From: DATCHW01 sp036508135
GTDB taxonomy: Bacteria; Bacteroidota; Ignavibacteria; Tepidaquicellales; Tepidaquicellaceae
Direction: 5' to 3'
Length of the DNA stretch: 6,233 nt
Assembly: GCA_036508135.1 (NCBI GenBank)
Contig: DATCHW010000243.1
Span: forward strand, 1-6,233
The notes beneath the pieces are model-generated. The model had not been told where the DNA came from. It saw nothing but the letters and a program-made list of their open reading frames with translations, and made no database searches. Positions 5,286-6,233 of the stretch are shown here, one piece after another; the stretch's first letter is position 1, and each line of letters starts with the position of its first letter. The position numbers and the translations under genes were made by a program.

Positions 5286-5487
5286 AAACACCATAAGAAA
5301 CGGCAAGAAAAGAAATATAGTAAATTCCTAATGCAATTTTGCTGATTACCCAATAAATTTTATATTAAAATGCTTGTATTTTTTTTGCCTTGCTCTTTCT
5401 TCTGGTGTAACATTGACATAATACAAACCAGCATCTCTTATTAGAAATTTGGTTTATTTTCTATTTATGATGGTTCAGACTAACGTT
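5286..5487. other. AT-rich spacer with one short minus-strand frame
   Basis: The only protein-like item is a 35-codon minus-strand frame at 5346-5453 ('IRDAGLYYVNVTPEERARQKK'), bounded upstream by TAA at 5454-5456 and without an ATG or ribosome site. Its composition is protein-like, so it may be the C-terminal relic of a lost gene. A run of eight T (5379-5386) could act as a + strand terminator. Confidence 0.3.
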
Positions 5488-5497
5488 TTTAATATAA
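5488..5497 (+). promoter_or_regulatory. TATA box of the RHH protein gene
   Basis: TTTAATATAA fits the archaeal TATA consensus closely. Transcription would start near 5518-5520, in the middle of the first palindrome, leaving a leader of about 48 nt before ATG 5567. Confidence 0.5.
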
Positions 5498-5508
5498 TAC
5501 TCTTGAAA

Positions 5509-5567
5509 TACTCCCACGTTGGGAGTATCGAAAAAGTTATTTGTTTTTGGGAGTATTCTTACTCCCA
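5509..5567 (+). promoter_or_regulatory. Double palindromic operator (TACTCCCA/TGGGAGTA)
   Basis: Palindrome 1 has arms TACTCCCA (5509-5516) and TGGGAGTA (5520-5527) around CGT, over the predicted transcription start. Palindrome 2 has arms TGGGAGTA (5548-5555) and TACTCCCA (5560-5567) around TTCT, and its last base is the A of the start codon. All four half-sites are identical but their order is reversed between palindromes. This is a classic layout for autorepression by the downstream RHH protein. In RNA, palindrome 2 would make an 8-bp hairpin that partly buries the AUG. Confidence 0.7.
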
Positions 5568-6094
5568 TGCCAAGCGAAAACAGGAGTAACCACAAAAAAA
5601 TACAGGTTTGGATTCCATTACCATTATGGAATGAATTGGTGTCGATGGGATATTCTAGTCCTACCAATGCAGTGATAACGGCACTTCAATTATTAACTAC
5701 AAAATCCCAAGATACTCCCATAGACTCCCAAGAAACTCCCATGTCAAATGAACTGGGTGAGCTAAAAATGAGGTTAGAAGAAAAAGATGCTAGAATTGGA
5801 GATATTAAAATACAGGTTGAACTTCTAACAGAGCAACTTCGCAAGCAAAACGCAAGCGATGAAATAAGAATCACTGAATTAAAAGAAAACTACCAAAACC
5901 GAATGGAAGATTTTAAAAAACAGATGTATTCGCTTGATAACCAGTTAAGAACAAAGGACGACCAAATAGAAAAACTAAATGAAAATATGCATAAACAGGC
6001 AGTTCATATTCAAACCTTGATACAAGAGATGAGTCAGTTAAATGTAAAGTTACTTCCTGAGAGTACAAAGCGGCCGTGGTGGAAGATCTGGTAA
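5567..6094 (+). CDS. Ribbon-helix-helix-like DNA-binding protein with long coiled coil (plasmid/mobile-element regulator or partition type)
   Basis: 175 residues from ATG 5567. Residues 11-43 look like an RHH unit: strand KIQVWIP, helix LWNELVSMG, then SPTNAVITALQLL. A short linker holds a 7-residue repeat (SQDTPID/SQETPMS, 47-60). From about 60 to 160 the sequence is charged with heptad-spaced Leu/Ile, a long coiled coil for self-association. The tail ends KRPWWKIW, an aromatic/basic end like that seen in some plasmid-borne DNA-binding coiled-coil proteins. A TTG at 5519 would extend the frame by 16 codons but lies inside the operator, so the ATG is preferred. There is no proper Shine-Dalgarno (GGGAG at 5549-5553 is 13 nt away). 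Likely role: autoregulated DNA-binding or segregation factor; the target is inferred to be the TACTCCCA sites. Confidence 0.75.
   Translation: MPSENRSNHKKIQVWIPLPLWNELVSMGYSSPTNAVITALQLLTTKSQDTPIDSQETPMSNELGELKMRLEEKDARIGDIKIQVELLTEQLRKQNASDEIRITELKENYQNRMEDFKKQMYSLDNQLRTKDDQIEKLNENMHKQAVHIQTLIQEMSQLNVKLLPESTKRPWWKIW
5703..5741 (+). repeat. Four helically phased (A/C)TCCCA motifs inside the RHH gene
   Basis: ACTCCCA, the operator half-site core, occurs as direct repeats starting at 5714, 5724 and 5735, with a variant AATCCCA at 5703. The 10-11 bp spacing places them on one face of the helix. They come from a 21-bp tandem duplication coding SQDTPID/SQETPMS. They could be a further binding site for the encoded protein, or a coincidence of the duplication. 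Confidence 0.6.
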
Positions 6095-6140
6095 TTTCGG
6101 CTCTTCGTTGCTTTATGTGGGTAGCTTGAAATCTAACTTT

Positions 6141-6150
6141 CCTTTTTTTA
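6141..6150 (+). terminator. T-run after the RHH gene
   Basis: Seven T in a row (6143-6149), about 49 bp after the stop, would suit archaeal T-tract termination. The remaining bases to 6233 show no gene, only the 10-bp palindrome GTTTCGAAAC at 6179-6188. Confidence 0.45.
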
Positions 6151-6233
6151 GATAGATCGTATTAATAAAATATTGAGTGTTTCGAAACCCTCTGGCATTT
6201 CTTTTTATTAACTGTACAATACTGTTCATACCT

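Noticed and set aside
5519..5566. TTG start extending the RHH protein by 16 residues
   Set aside because: The extension lies within the two palindromic operators, at the predicted transcription start; ATG 5567 begins right before the RHH unit.
5686..5874. 62-codon minus-strand frame
   Set aside because: It is antisense to the coiled-coil region of the RHH gene, a typical shadow of Glu/Lys-rich coding.

Overview
The window reads as the genome of an archaeon, most likely a methanogen or methanotroph of the Methanosarcinales. The evidence is a repeat-rich surface protein with Ig-like (MBG-type) and PKD-like modules, an integrase fragment of a type I associate with Methanosarcina, archaeal TATA-like boxes, AT-rich spacers, and abundant small inverted-repeat elements. 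The assignment rests on protein and promoter style only and is moderate to low in confidence.

Layout. 1-923 (+) is the 3' end of a large secreted/surface protein gene with near-identical 81-residue repeats, closed by a hairpin/T-rich terminator (968-998). About 1003-3881 is a graveyard of non-autonomous mobile elements and the genes they broke. Element A (1003-1192) and element B (1937-2754) cut both ends off a DUF262-type gene (minus strand). B itself carries two further insertions: D (2090-2316), and C (2517-2715) with a perfect 8-bp target duplication. A tyrosine integrase gene (3139-3566) has two nonsense codons and then runs into element E (3567-3844), whose ends belong to the same family as B; a third, orphan copy of that end lies at 3851-3881.

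3882-4922 is AT-rich and mostly empty, apart from a small membrane-protein gene (4381-4579, minus) broken by a single-base shift in a seven-base homopolymer. 4903-5260 holds the most intriguing locus: a 27-residue membrane peptide gene on the minus strand with a strong Shine-Dalgarno and a foldable leader, facing away from a GC-rich, strongly foldable segment (5172-5257) that looks like an uncharacterised non-coding RNA. A shared AT-rich promoter-like region lies between them.

5488-6094 (+) is an intact gene for a ribbon-helix-helix-like/coiled-coil DNA-binding protein. Two perfect palindromes built from TACTCCCA overlap its predicted transcription start and its start codon, so it is probably self-regulated. 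More copies of the same motif lie, helically phased, inside the gene.

Only the surface protein (partial), the 27-residue peptide and the RHH protein look intact. The rest is decayed integrated or defence-island material. All family assignments come from reading motifs, not from searches.
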